In this document: piece by piece, positions 7,050 to 13,857 of the stretch
Position numbering within the stretch: the stretch's first letter is position 1
How the letters are laid out: every line of letters starts with the position of its first letter
Assembly: GCA_947485035.1 (NCBI GenBank)
Contig: CANKQN010000011.1
Span: 1 to 14,073, forward strand
Origin: Rickettsiales bacterium
GTDB taxonomy: Bacteria > Pseudomonadota > Alphaproteobacteria > Rickettsiales > Deianiraeaceae
Direction: 5' to 3'
DNA: 14,073 nucleotides
Notes under the pieces: model-generated
Databases searched by the model: none
What the model was told of the DNA's origin: nothing
What the model saw: the letters and a program-made list of their open reading frames with translations, nothing else
Translations under genes and position numbers: made by a program

Positions 7050-7613
7050 TTAAGTAAAATTGACAGTCAAAAATTTTAAAGCCTGCGTGTAGGTAATTTT
7101 TTCTGCAAATCTCATTTTCTCACGAAGTGATTGCGGCGTTTCGAAGTCATCAATGCGAACGGGCTCCTGTGCGATAACTCTGCCTGAATCAATTTCAGCT
7201 TCAACAAAATGCACGGTGCAACCTGTAATTTTCACGCCATGGGTTAGAGCGTCTTGTATGGCGTTTTCGCCTTTGAAAGATGGCAGAAGTGATGGGTGAA
7301 TGTTGACCATTCTTTCGTGCCACTTTTGCGTAAATTCAGGGGAGAGAATACGCATAAACCCAGCAAGACAAAGGATATCTACGCCTTCAAGGTGTGGTTG
7401 ACAGTCCTGTTCGAACTCTTGTATTTTTCGCGCTTTTGTGGGAATTACAACGGTTTTTATGCCAAAAGATTCTGCAATTTTCAGACCATTAACATCAGAT
7501 TTATTGGATATTACTACTTGAATTTTTGCAAGAGTATGATTTTTTTCGCAAAATTCAGCAATTGTTTGAAGGTTGCTGCCAAAACCTGATATGAATACTG
7601 CGAGATTTTTCAT
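7050..7613 (-). CDS. purN: Phosphoribosylglycinamide formyltransferase PurN
   Basis: This enzyme transfers a formyl group from 10-formyl-THF to GAR, the third step of de novo purine synthesis. At 187 residues it is slightly shorter than the usual 190-215. The catalytic set is intact: Asn104 and His106 in NIHPSLLPSF, His135 in TVHFV and Asp142 in EIDSG. The nucleotide-binding start reads SGFGSNLQ where most family members have a small residue in place of Phe11. The LAGFMRIL block (83-90) is typical. It lies 31 bp downstream of tRNA-Gly on the same strand with no obvious terminator between, so it is probably read from the tRNA promoter. It is convergent with the VirB6-like gene, with 2 bp between the stops. 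No other pur gene is in view. Confidence 0.96.
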   Translation of the reverse strand: MKNLAVFISGFGSNLQTIAEFCEKNHTLAKIQVVISNKSDVNGLKIAESFGIKTVVIPTKARKIQEFEQDCQPHLEGVDILCLAGFMRILSPEFTQKWHERMVNIHPSLLPSFKGENAIQDALTHGVKITGCTVHFVEAEIDSGRVIAQEPVRIDDFETPQSLREKMRFAEKITYTQALKFLTVNFT

Positions 7614-7644
7614 TTTAAAGGTATCTTTGTTGAATTTAGAATTT

Positions 7645-7718
7645 TGGAGCGGGTGATCGGAATCGAACCGACACGGTCAGCTTGGAAGGCTGAAGTTCTA
7701 CCACTAAACTACACCCGC
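7645..7718 (-). tRNA. tRNA-Gly (anticodon TCC)
   Basis: The minus strand folds as a complete 74-nt tRNA. The acceptor stem pairs GCGGGTG with CACCCGC. The D-arm holds GTGGTAG. The anticodon stem TCAGC/GCTGA has loop CTTCCAA, giving anticodon TCC. The T-arm is GTCGG, loop TTCGATT, then CCGAT. A discriminator T is followed by an encoded CCA (7645-7647). This anticodon reads GGA and GGG codons. Confidence 0.97.
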
Positions 7719-7729
7719 ATTGTTGATTT

Positions 7730-7759
7730 AACATAAAATGATTGAAATTTATTTGTCAA
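7730..7759 (-). promoter_or_regulatory. Candidate tRNA-Gly/purN promoter
   Basis: The minus strand has a perfect TTGACA (7754-7759) and TATGTT (7730-7735, 4 of 6) with an 18-bp spacer. The predicted start near 7723 falls only a few bases before the tRNA 5' end. It is back to back with the promoter of the divergent antiporter gene. Confidence 0.55.
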
Positions 7760-7779
7760 GTAAAATTTCGCAAAAAATG

Positions 7780-7808
7780 TTGACAATCAATTTTATTGCA
7801 CTTCAAAT
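7780..7808 (+). promoter_or_regulatory. Candidate promoter of the antiporter-pheS pair
   Basis: TTGACA (7780-7785) and TCAAAT (7803-7808, 4 of 6) have a 17-bp spacer. The predicted start is about 9 nt before the ATG at 7824, leaving a very short leader. Confidence 0.5.
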
Positions 7809-7823
7809 TCACAAAAAAACGAA

Positions 7824-9278
7824 ATGCAAACGCTGGAAATCTTAATTTTATTACTGCTTTTTTGTGGAACATTGCCAATTATTCTTCCACGAGTAAAAGC
7901 AATTCGCGTAAATGCACTTGGAACAGTGTTAATTTTACTCGCAATTTTTATATACACCCAAATTAACATCAATTATTTCACGAATTTCGTTTTTGGAGAT
8001 TTCACGCAGTCAATGGGGATTGAGCATGGATTTGACACAATTTCCCTGTTTTTGATATCAATAATTGCACCAATTGGTATGTTCACATCATATTCAACCC
8101 TGCGTCACATTGAATCCATTTACACAAAATATACATCGTGCTTTGTCACAATTGCAATCGCTTCGTCGTTAATTCTTTCAATTTCACGCGATATCTTCAA
8201 TTTTTACATATTCTTCGAGCTTTGCAACATCTGTTGTTACTTAATTCTTTCAAGCACACCCAATATTCAGAGGAAAAAATTCGTGCTGGAATACCTCCTG
8301 TTGGGTGGTATTTCTTCAGTTTTTATCGTTCTTGCGATTGAAATTATTTATGTCATTTTTGGAAGCTTAAATATCACAACAATTCAGTTAAATCCAATCA
8401 TTTTGACTGGAAACCATTTAATTTTAATGAAAATCTCCACGCTATTTTTAATAATATCAGCCTTTATAAAGCTTGGAATTTTCCCTTTTAATGTTTGGGT
8501 CAAGAAAATTTACACAACAGTACCAAATTTTTTCCTTCCGTTCTATGGTGCAGTTGCATCAAGTTTGATGCTATATCTTATGATATTCTTCCTTTACCGT
8601 GTAATTGGAAGTTACGATATTCTGCTATTCACATCGAAAATAATAACGCCATTTTGCCTTGCAACCGTTGTAATTTTTTCAATAATGACATTAAGAGAAA
8701 AAGACCTTCGCACAATTTTCGCATACTCAACCCTTGCACAATCGTCCTATGTTTTAATCGCCATTACAACGCCAAATGTTTCAGCAATATCCGGCGGAAT
8801 TTTGCATATAATTCACAATATGGTTTGTAAATTCGGCATTTTTGTGATAATCTGCCAAATATACCACACTGCGAAAAGCTATAATATTGCCACAATTTCA
8901 CACATTGCAAGCAATAAAGTTATCACAATTTGCTTCTGTATTCTATCCGCAGGGTTAATTGGACTGCCATTAACATCAGGTTTTATAACAAAATTTTACA
9001 TGTTACAAGGGTTAATTGAAGAAAAACGCTTTGCCGTTTTGGGGTTTTTCGTCTTTGGTGCAATTTTGAGTATTGTCTATTTTTGGAGAATTATTCAAAA
9101 CATATTTTTCGCCAAAGTGAAACATTCAACAAGCCAAGTGGCGATTGTATTTTCCACAGCAAGCGAAGTTACCGTGATTATTTCAACCACAATTTGTATT
9201 GTTTTTGGAATATTTACACATTTTACACTTGCAAAATCACAAATACTTGCAACAATATTTTTACAGAATTTATCTTAA
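7824..9278 (+). CDS. Proton/cation antiporter membrane subunit (MrpD / NuoM-NuoN family)
   Basis: This 484-residue, almost wholly membrane-embedded protein belongs to the family shared by Mrp (Mnh) Na+/H+ antiporters and complex I subunits L/M/N. Family proton-path residues are present: Glu132 in the FFELCN helix, Lys216 in SAFIKLGIFPFNVW, Lys293 in LREKDLRTIFAYS, His328/His331 with Lys336, and Lys390 in GLPLTSGFITKF. About 14 hydrophobic segments can be counted. MrpD is my preferred subfamily because single mnhD-like genes are common in Rickettsiales and no nuo gene is adjacent, but NuoM/N cannot be excluded by eye. It would act in the inner membrane to exchange H+ for Na+ or K+. pheS follows after 10 bp and is probably co-transcribed. 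No other mrp subunit is in view. Confidence 0.8.
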   Translation: MQTLEILILLLLFCGTLPIILPRVKAIRVNALGTVLILLAIFIYTQININYFTNFVFGDFTQSMGIEHGFDTISLFLISIIAPIGMFTSYSTLRHIESIYTKYTSCFVTIAIASSLILSISRDIFNFYIFFELCNICCYLILSSTPNIQRKKFVLEYLLLGGISSVFIVLAIEIIYVIFGSLNITTIQLNPIILTGNHLILMKISTLFLIISAFIKLGIFPFNVWVKKIYTTVPNFFLPFYGAVASSLMLYLMIFFLYRVIGSYDILLFTSKIITPFCLATVVIFSIMTLREKDLRTIFAYSTLAQSSYVLIAITTPNVSAISGGILHIIHNMVCKFGIFVIICQIYHTAKSYNIATISHIASNKVITICFCILSAGLIGLPLTSGFITKFYMLQGLIEEKRFAVLGFFVFGAILSIVYFWRIIQNIFFAKVKHSTSQVAIVFSTASEVTVIISTTICIVFGIFTHFTLAKSQILATIFLQNLS

Positions 9279-9288
9279 TTTTACACAA

Positions 9289-10263
9289 ATGAAAACATTA
9301 GACGAAATGAAATTTGAAATTGCACAAGTTCAAACATTGCACGAACTTCTTAATGTTAAGGCGGGTTTTGTGGGGAAGACTGGAACTATTACTGAGGAAT
9401 TCAAAAACATGAAAAACCTTACAATTGAGGAAAAAAAGCAGAAGGGTCAAGAATTAAATACACTAAAAACCGCCATTGATGAAGCAATTGATACACAAAT
9501 GCAAGTGATAAAAATCCGCCAGATCAACGAAACCCTTGAAAATGAGAAAATCGACATAACAACTCCATCAATTTCCACTGAAAAAGGCTCAATTCATCCA
9601 ACATCTTTCGTTGCAAATGAAATTTACTCGTTTTTTGCAAAATATGGCTTTTCTGTGCAAGATGGTCCTGAAATTGAGGACGATTACCACAATTTTGAGG
9701 CACTAAACTTCCCAGAACTTCACCCAGCAAGAGCAATGCACGACACATTTTACATCGAAAATTCGCAAGAGTTACTCAGAACTCACACTTCTTCGGTGCA
9801 GATCCGTCAAATGCAGGCGAAAAATCCGCCATTTCGCTTCCTTTCAATCGGCAAAACTTACAGATGCGATTCCGACCGCACTCATATTCCAATGTTTCAT
9901 CAAGCGGAGGGCGTGTGCGTGGAAGAGGGCATTTCTCTTGCCCATTTGAAAACAATTGTAGAGGATTTCCTCATTCATTTTTTCAACGATGACAAGGCGA
10001 AAATCCGCTTCCGTTCAAGCTTTTTCCCATTCACGGAACCATCTTTTGAGGTTGATATTGACACAGGCAACGGCTTTTTGGAGGTTATGGGCTGCGGCAT
10101 GATTCACCAAAATGTGCTGAAAAATTGCAATATTGACCAAAAATACTCAGGTTTTGCCTTTGGAATGGGTCTTGAACGCCTTGCAATGTTGAAATATGGC
10201 ATTTCAGATGTCAGAGACTGCATTTCGTCAAGTCCACAATGGCAAAAACACTTTGGATTTTAG
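9289..10263 (+). CDS. pheS: Phenylalanine-tRNA ligase alpha subunit PheS
   Basis: This is the catalytic subunit of the class II (alphabeta)2 enzyme that charges tRNA-Phe. The frame is open from 9199, but the start chosen is ATG 9289. It gives 324 residues (E. coli has 327), begins 10 bp after the antiporter stop and avoids a 30-residue overlap with no family likeness. The N-terminal coiled coil that contacts tRNA spans residues 1-85. Class II motif 1 is about 109-145 (DGPEIEDDYHNFEALN), motif 2 about 182-205 (IGKTYRCD) and motif 3 GMGLERLAM (292-300). The LRTHTSSVQ block and GCGMIHQNVL (268-277) are also typical. The usual downstream partner pheT is absent here and must lie elsewhere, since the enzyme needs both subunits. 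No Shine-Dalgarno is visible. Confidence 0.97.
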   Translation: MKTLDEMKFEIAQVQTLHELLNVKAGFVGKTGTITEEFKNMKNLTIEEKKQKGQELNTLKTAIDEAIDTQMQVIKIRQINETLENEKIDITTPSISTEKGSIHPTSFVANEIYSFFAKYGFSVQDGPEIEDDYHNFEALNFPELHPARAMHDTFYIENSQELLRTHTSSVQIRQMQAKNPPFRFLSIGKTYRCDSDRTHIPMFHQAEGVCVEEGISLAHLKTIVEDFLIHFFNDDKAKIRFRSSFFPFTEPSFEVDIDTGNGFLEVMGCGMIHQNVLKNCNIDQKYSGFAFGMGLERLAMLKYGISDVRDCISSSPQWQKHFGF

Positions 10264-10332
10264 GTTTTTGAAGAAAATTGTTGCATTTGCTTCAAAAAAG
10301 GTGTAAAGTTTAACAATAACTTTTATTTTTTT

Positions 10333-10730
10333 ATGCAAACGAAAGCACAAATTGAAGCGGAAGCAGCAGAAGCAGAAGCAAATAGACTGGCGTTGTGGCG
10401 AAACGTTAAATTGCAGATAAATGGATATGCAAACCCGCAAGCAGATAATGTGGAAGGTGCTCGCCTTCGCATGACACTCAACGATTCTCAAGGCGATCTT
10501 GGTGGGAAAAAAATACAGAAGGTAGAACTCGTAGCAATAGTTTGACGGCTAAAACTTTGACGGCTGAAACGCATAAGACAGGACTCAAACGCTCACGAAC
10601 TGTGCAACACTTTACAAATCTACCAGTTGAAGAATCTTCCTCGAAAGCAGAAAAGGAAAAAGAGATTGCGAAAGCTAAGAAAAAACAAAAACAATATCAA
10701 AAAGAGAGACAAGGTTGTGGTATGCAATAA
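10333..10730 (+). CDS. Unknown small protein, apparently split by a -1 frameshift at an A7 run
   Basis: I do not recognise this. Two overlapping frames are seen. The first (10333-10545) encodes 70 residues with an Ala/Glu-rich helical N-terminus (IEAEAAEAEANRLALWRN). The second is open from 10449 to TAA at 10730, has no ATG upstream, and is a Ser/Lys-rich coiled-coil-like segment ending KKKQKQYQKERQGCGMQ. Shifting -1 at the A7 run (10507-10513) joins GGKK smoothly to NTEGRTRSNS and gives one 132-residue protein. The alternative is two coupled genes: a TTG at 10542-10544 overlaps the first stop (TTGA). A 15-bp tandem duplication (10541-10570) sits at that junction. There is no Shine-Dalgarno. 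The stop is 6 bp from the convergent rsmH stop. Coding status is fair; which reading is right is open. Confidence 0.5.
10541..10570 (+). repeat. 15-bp tandem duplication at the frame junction
   Basis: TTTGACGGCTAAAAC (10541-10555) is followed directly by TTTGACGGCTGAAAC (10556-10570), differing at one base. It is in frame for the second reading frame (LTAKT-LTAET) and overlaps the TGA that ends the first. Confidence 0.9.
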
Positions 10731-10736
10731 AAAACG

Positions 10737-11645
10737 CTAAACTCGCACCCCAGCCCGCAATTTTGCTGACCGCGACCTTGGATTCCAACGAACCTCGTCT
10801 GCGGTTGGCTCAATTGGTTTTTTTGTGATAATTTCGAACGGTTTTTGGCTTAAAATTGCTTCGTCTTGGGCATATTTATTTTTTTTCACCTTTTTTTCGG
10901 AATTTTCCTCCAAAAAATTTTTGACCAGCCTATCCTCCAATTCATGAAATGAAACGCACGCAAGAACGCCGTTTTTTTGCAAAATTTCAGCACTAGACGC
11001 AAGCAAAAGCTCAATTTCTTCAAGCTCGTTATTGACAAAAATGCGAATTGCTTGAAAAGTTTTGGTCGCAGGGTGAATTTTGTAGTGTTGTGGTTTATTG
11101 TAGGCTTCGTAAATAATTTGTGCAAGTTCGAGCGTTGTTTCGATTGGCTGTTTTTTGCGTGCGGAGTATATCATTCCCGCAATTTTTTTCGCAAGTCGCT
11201 CGTTTGAGTAGCGAAAAATTATGTCCGCAATTTTGCTTTCATCAAAAAAATTCACAACATCGAAGGCGGAAATTTCACATTTTCCCATTTGCATGTTCAA
11301 TTTTGCGTCTTTTTGGAAGGAAAATCCTCGCTCGGGATTGTCCACATGCATCGATGATATACCAAAATCGGCTACGATTCCGTTTGCACTTTTCACAAAA
11401 TTCTGCATTTCACTGAATTTTTCGCTAAAAAACTGAAATCTTTTCCCGAATTGTTCCATTACGGCATTTGCAATGGGAATTACGGTTGGATCTCTGTCAA
11501 ATGCTATTACAGTGCAGTTTGCTTGTGATAGTATTTCCTTTGTATACCCACCAGCACCAAAAGTTGCATCAATATAAACGCCACCATCGGCGATATTCAG
11601 AAAAGAAACTGCTTCTTTGAGTAAAACCGATTTGTGAATTGTCAT
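10737..11645 (-). CDS. rsmH: 16S rRNA (cytosine-1402-N4) methyltransferase RsmH
   Basis: This SAM-dependent enzyme methylates N4 of C1402 in the 16S rRNA decoding centre. The frame extends to 11687, but I choose ATG 11643-11645. It starts at TIHKSVLLKEAV, the canonical family N-terminus, and overlaps the lpxD stop as ATGA, implying coupled translation. That gives 302 residues, near the usual 300-315. Motifs are the SAM loop DATFGAGGYTKEIL, acidic motif FDRDP, the ADFGISSMHVDNPERGFSF block (usually DLGVSS, so a mild variant), the HPATKTFQAIRIFVNNEL helix, and FHELEDRLVK near the end. The C-terminus RSRSAKLRAGVR is standard. rsmH normally heads the mraZ-rsmH-ftsL division cluster; here it is the last gene of an envelope operon. 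Confidence 0.96.
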   Translation of the reverse strand: MTIHKSVLLKEAVSFLNIADGGVYIDATFGAGGYTKEILSQANCTVIAFDRDPTVIPIANAVMEQFGKRFQFFSEKFSEMQNFVKSANGIVADFGISSMHVDNPERGFSFQKDAKLNMQMGKCEISAFDVVNFFDESKIADIIFRYSNERLAKKIAGMIYSARKKQPIETTLELAQIIYEAYNKPQHYKIHPATKTFQAIRIFVNNELEEIELLLASSAEILQKNGVLACVSFHELEDRLVKNFLEENSEKKVKKNKYAQDEAILSQKPFEIITKKPIEPTADEVRWNPRSRSAKLRAGVRV

Positions 11646-12622
11646 TTTGTGGCGTTTTTTACTGCTAAAATGTGCATTTTCTTCCAAAGAATTGCATCAA
11701 CGGCAGGCAGTCCCCAGATTGTTTTGCCAGATTCTTCAATGCTACTTGCAACGCCAGAATGACCCATAACACTAGTTCTATCTGGAAGAAGTACACCGCC
11801 AGCAATCGCAGAAAGACCACCAATCATGCAAAAATTTCCAATTTCAACAGAGCCAGCAAGCATTGCACCGCCTGCAATAAAACACGAACATCCAACGATT
11901 GTGCCGTGTCCAATGTGAACCATGTTGTCAATTTTTGTGAAATCTCCAACTTTTGTATTACTCAAAAACCCTCTGTCAATTGTCGAATTCGCACCGATAT
12001 CAACACCTTTTCCAAGAATAACTCTTGCAATTTGTGCAATTGGAAAGTGCTGACCATTGACATGGTTTGGAACAAAACCAAAACCACAAGTGCCAATTTT
12101 AGCACCAGAACGAATGGTTGTGCCATCGCCAATTGTGCAATGCTCAAGAGAAACATGGCTGTGAATTGTGCAGTTATCCCCAATTTCAACATTTTCACCA
12201 ATGTAAACGAACGGTAAAATTGTGACATTTTCGCCAATTTTTGCAGTTCGAGCAATAACCGCCGTGGGTGAAATATTTGGCTGTGAGATATTTTGATATT
12301 GTGTGGGAAAATTTTCGCCAGTGCCAATGTATTCAAGGATGGTTTTCGCCATGGCAAGGTATGGGTCTTTAACGATAATGGCAACAGTTTGCGGTGGAAT
12401 TTTATCCTTGTTTTTTTCATTGACAAAACACAAACCAACTTGACTCTTTTCAAGATTTTTCGCATAAGCAAAGCCACCGTTGAAAAAAGAAATTGACTGG
12501 GGTGTGCCGTCCAAAATTGAAGAAAAAGACGAAAGTTCAAGCGTTGAAAAGCGTGAATCTTGTGTTGTTCCGGCAACTAACTCAAGCAAATGTGCATTGA
12601 TTATCGGTTTTTTTGCCTGCAT
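11642..12622 (-). CDS. lpxD: UDP-3-O-acylglucosamine N-acyltransferase LpxD
   Basis: This is the third enzyme of lipid A synthesis. It adds the second, N-linked hydroxyacyl chain from acyl-ACP to UDP-3-O-acyl-glucosamine. At 326 residues it is close to the usual 340. An N-terminal uridine-binding domain (1-110) precedes a left-handed beta-helix of hexapeptide repeats, seen as recurring I-G-x-x and V-x-I-G steps from about 115 to 290. The catalytic His239 lies in DNMVHIGHG; most homologues have GHN, so the residue after the catalytic His differs. GFGFVP (180-185) is the family nucleotide-contact block. A C-terminal helix ends ILWKKMHILAVKNATK. It starts 3 bp after the skp stop and its own stop overlaps the rsmH ATG. 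It implies the cell makes lipid A. Confidence 0.96.
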   Translation of the reverse strand: MQAKKPIINAHLLELVAGTTQDSRFSTLELSSFSSILDGTPQSISFFNGGFAYAKNLEKSQVGLCFVNEKNKDKIPPQTVAIIVKDPYLAMAKTILEYIGTGENFPTQYQNISQPNISPTAVIARTAKIGENVTILPFVYIGENVEIGDNCTIHSHVSLEHCTIGDGTTIRSGAKIGTCGFGFVPNHVNGQHFPIAQIARVILGKGVDIGANSTIDRGFLSNTKVGDFTKIDNMVHIGHGTIVGCSCFIAGGAMLAGSVEIGNFCMIGGLSAIAGGVLLPDRTSVMGHSGVASSIEESGKTIWGLPAVDAILWKKMHILAVKNATK

Positions 12623-12625
12623 ATA

Positions 12626-13168
12626 TTACTTCTTTTTTGCCGATTGTTTTGCGTCCCATTCAATTTTCATTTTTGGCATTTTTGCGTCCAATTCTTTAAT
12701 CACCTCTGTTGTTATATCGTTTTTTTTGTCGTAATAAAGGACGGAATTTTCAGAAAGAACGATATCGTATCCGTGTTTTTTAGCAACATTTCCAACAATA
12801 TCCTTAATTTTTGCGTTCAACTTTACAAGTGCATCATTCTTGATATTTTCAAGTTTTTGTGCCTTATTTTTAAGGTTATTGTCAATTTGAACAAGTTCCT
12901 TTTGAAGAGAGTTTTTCTTGGTTTCAAGGGCTTTTGCGGTAAGAACTGCACTGGATTTTTCAAGGTCTGCTACTTTTTTTTGAACATCGTCTTGAACAAT
13001 TTTAAGTTCGGCTTGAAGTCTGTTTTGACGGTCTTGAATTTGCTTTGCGATATCCTGTGAAACAAGACTTCTGTTTTCAAGTTCGATGTAGTCCACAACT
13101 GCGAATTTTTCACTAGCATTGGCATTCACAACAGCGGCAAAAATGGCAAATAAAAAGATTTTTCTCAT
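12626..13168 (-). CDS. skp: Periplasmic chaperone Skp/OmpH
   Basis: Skp carries unfolded outer-membrane proteins across the periplasm to the BAM complex. The 180-residue protein has a signal peptide (MRKIFLFAIFAAVVNANA, likely cut after residue 18), then the family start FAVVDYIEL, a long helical coiled-coil region (about 38-125: LQAELKIVQ, LEKSSAVLTAKALETKK) and the conserved C-terminal body GYDIVLSENSVLYYD (137-151), with a basic tail. Skp next to lpxD is a classical arrangement (bamA-skp-lpxD-fabZ-lpxA), though bamA is not upstream here: the next gene is divergent. This is the first gene of the skp-lpxD-rsmH operon. Confidence 0.93.
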   Translation of the reverse strand: MRKIFLFAIFAAVVNANASEKFAVVDYIELENRSLVSQDIAKQIQDRQNRLQAELKIVQDDVQKKVADLEKSSAVLTAKALETKKNSLQKELVQIDNNLKNKAQKLENIKNDALVKLNAKIKDIVGNVAKKHGYDIVLSENSVLYYDKKNDITTEVIKELDAKMPKMKIEWDAKQSAKKK

Positions 13169-13191
13169 GTTTATAACATAAATTTAAATAA

Positions 13192-13220
13192 TTTAAAACC
13201 TTTCATGTTATTAATGTCAA
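13192..13220 (-). promoter_or_regulatory. Candidate skp-lpxD-rsmH operon promoter
   Basis: A minus-strand TTGACA (13215-13220) is followed after a 17-bp spacer by TTTAAA (13192-13197, 4 of 6); TTAAAT at an 18-bp spacer is equally good. Start of transcription is about 15-20 nt before the skp ATG at 13168. A 12-nt palindrome, GAAAATATTTTC (13221-13232), abuts the -35. Confidence 0.5.
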
Positions 13221-13257
13221 GAAAATATTTTCTGCTGAAAAAACTTGACTTTTCCGC

Positions 13258-13285
13258 TTGCGATACTACGTGTTGAGTATATAAT
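13258..13285 (+). promoter_or_regulatory. Candidate promoter of the flavodoxin-family gene (and grpE)
   Basis: TTGCGA (13258-13263, 4 of 6) and a perfect TATAAT (13280-13285) have a 16-bp spacer. A TTGACT at 13245-13250 lies too far upstream to pair with it. The ATG is at 13304. Confidence 0.55.
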
Positions 13286-13303
13286 AATTATTTGAAAATA
13301 AAC

Positions 13304-13846
13304 ATGAAGATTGCTATTATCTATGATACATCATTTGGTCATACTGAAGTGATTGCTAAAAAAATTGGCGAAGGGGTTGCTTCTCAAAACTTGGAAGTGA
13401 AACTTTTTGCAGCTAAAGAAATCAACGAAAAGCCTGAAATTCTTGATGAACTTGAAGGTTTTGATGGTATTGTTTTTGGTTCACCAACATACATGGGGAC
13501 AGTTTCTGCGGATTTCAAAAAATTTATGGATTCCACTTCCAAAATTTGGTATGGTCAAAAATGGAAGGATAAAATTGCCGCTGGCTTCACAAACTCTGCT
13601 GGTCTTTCTGGCGATAAAGCTCACACTCTTGCAACACTTTGCACATTTGCTTGTCAACATTCAATGGTGTGGCTTTCACAAGGTCTTTTCCCAGACGGAA
13701 CCGTGAACAGACTTGGTTCATGGGTTGGTTTAATGGCACAATCTGATAACGCATCCGCTGAAATTACACCACCTGAAAGCGACAGAGCATATGCAGTAGC
13801 ATTTGGTGTAAGAATTGCAACATTTATGTTAACAAAATTGAAATAA
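13304..13846 (+). CDS. Flavodoxin-fold NAD(P)H oxidoreductase, WrbA-like
   Basis: This 180-residue protein has a flavodoxin fold that binds FMN and probably reduces quinones or flavin with NAD(P)H. The start KIAIIYDTSFGHTEVIAKKI is the beta-1 strand and FMN phosphate loop. FDGIVFGSPTYMGTVSADFKKFMD (residues about 47-70) is the second FMN loop of the WrbA/NQO-like group, followed by a conserved Trp (KIWYGQKWKDK) and a Ser/Gly-rich NSAGLSGDKAHTL segment where WrbA has GGQE. Lacking that exact motif, it may be a WrbA relative, not true WrbA. The frame can be opened at TTG 13292, but ATG 13304 gives the canonical N-terminus. It is divergent from skp and lies 11 bp before grpE. Confidence 0.85.
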   Translation: MKIAIIYDTSFGHTEVIAKKIGEGVASQNLEVKLFAAKEINEKPEILDELEGFDGIVFGSPTYMGTVSADFKKFMDSTSKIWYGQKWKDKIAAGFTNSAGLSGDKAHTLATLCTFACQHSMVWLSQGLFPDGTVNRLGSWVGLMAQSDNASAEITPPESDRAYAVAFGVRIATFMLTKLK

Positions 13847-13857
13847 TAGTATAATAT

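Noticed and set aside
9199..9288. Extended N-terminus for pheS starting at 9199
   Set aside because: It would overlap the end of the antiporter gene by 80 bp and adds 30 residues with no PheS likeness; ATG 9289 gives the family's usual length.
11646..11687. Extended N-terminus for rsmH starting at 11687
   Set aside because: These 14 residues are lpxD sequence in another frame; the ATGA overlap at 11642-11645 gives the canonical start.
12590..13060. Plus-strand 156-residue Phe/Cys-rich open frame
   Set aside because: It is antisense to the skp coiled-coil region (Lys/Glu codons read backwards as Phe/Leu), a common shadow in AT-rich genomes.
13292..13303. TTG start giving four extra residues to the flavodoxin-family gene
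   Set aside because: The ATG at 13304 starts exactly at the conserved beta-1 strand (KIAIIYDT), and TTG offers no better leader.
13850..13855. TATAAT just before grpE as its own promoter
   Set aside because: It ends 2 bp before the ATG, so a normal start site would lie inside the gene, and no -35 box is found 16-18 bp upstream.
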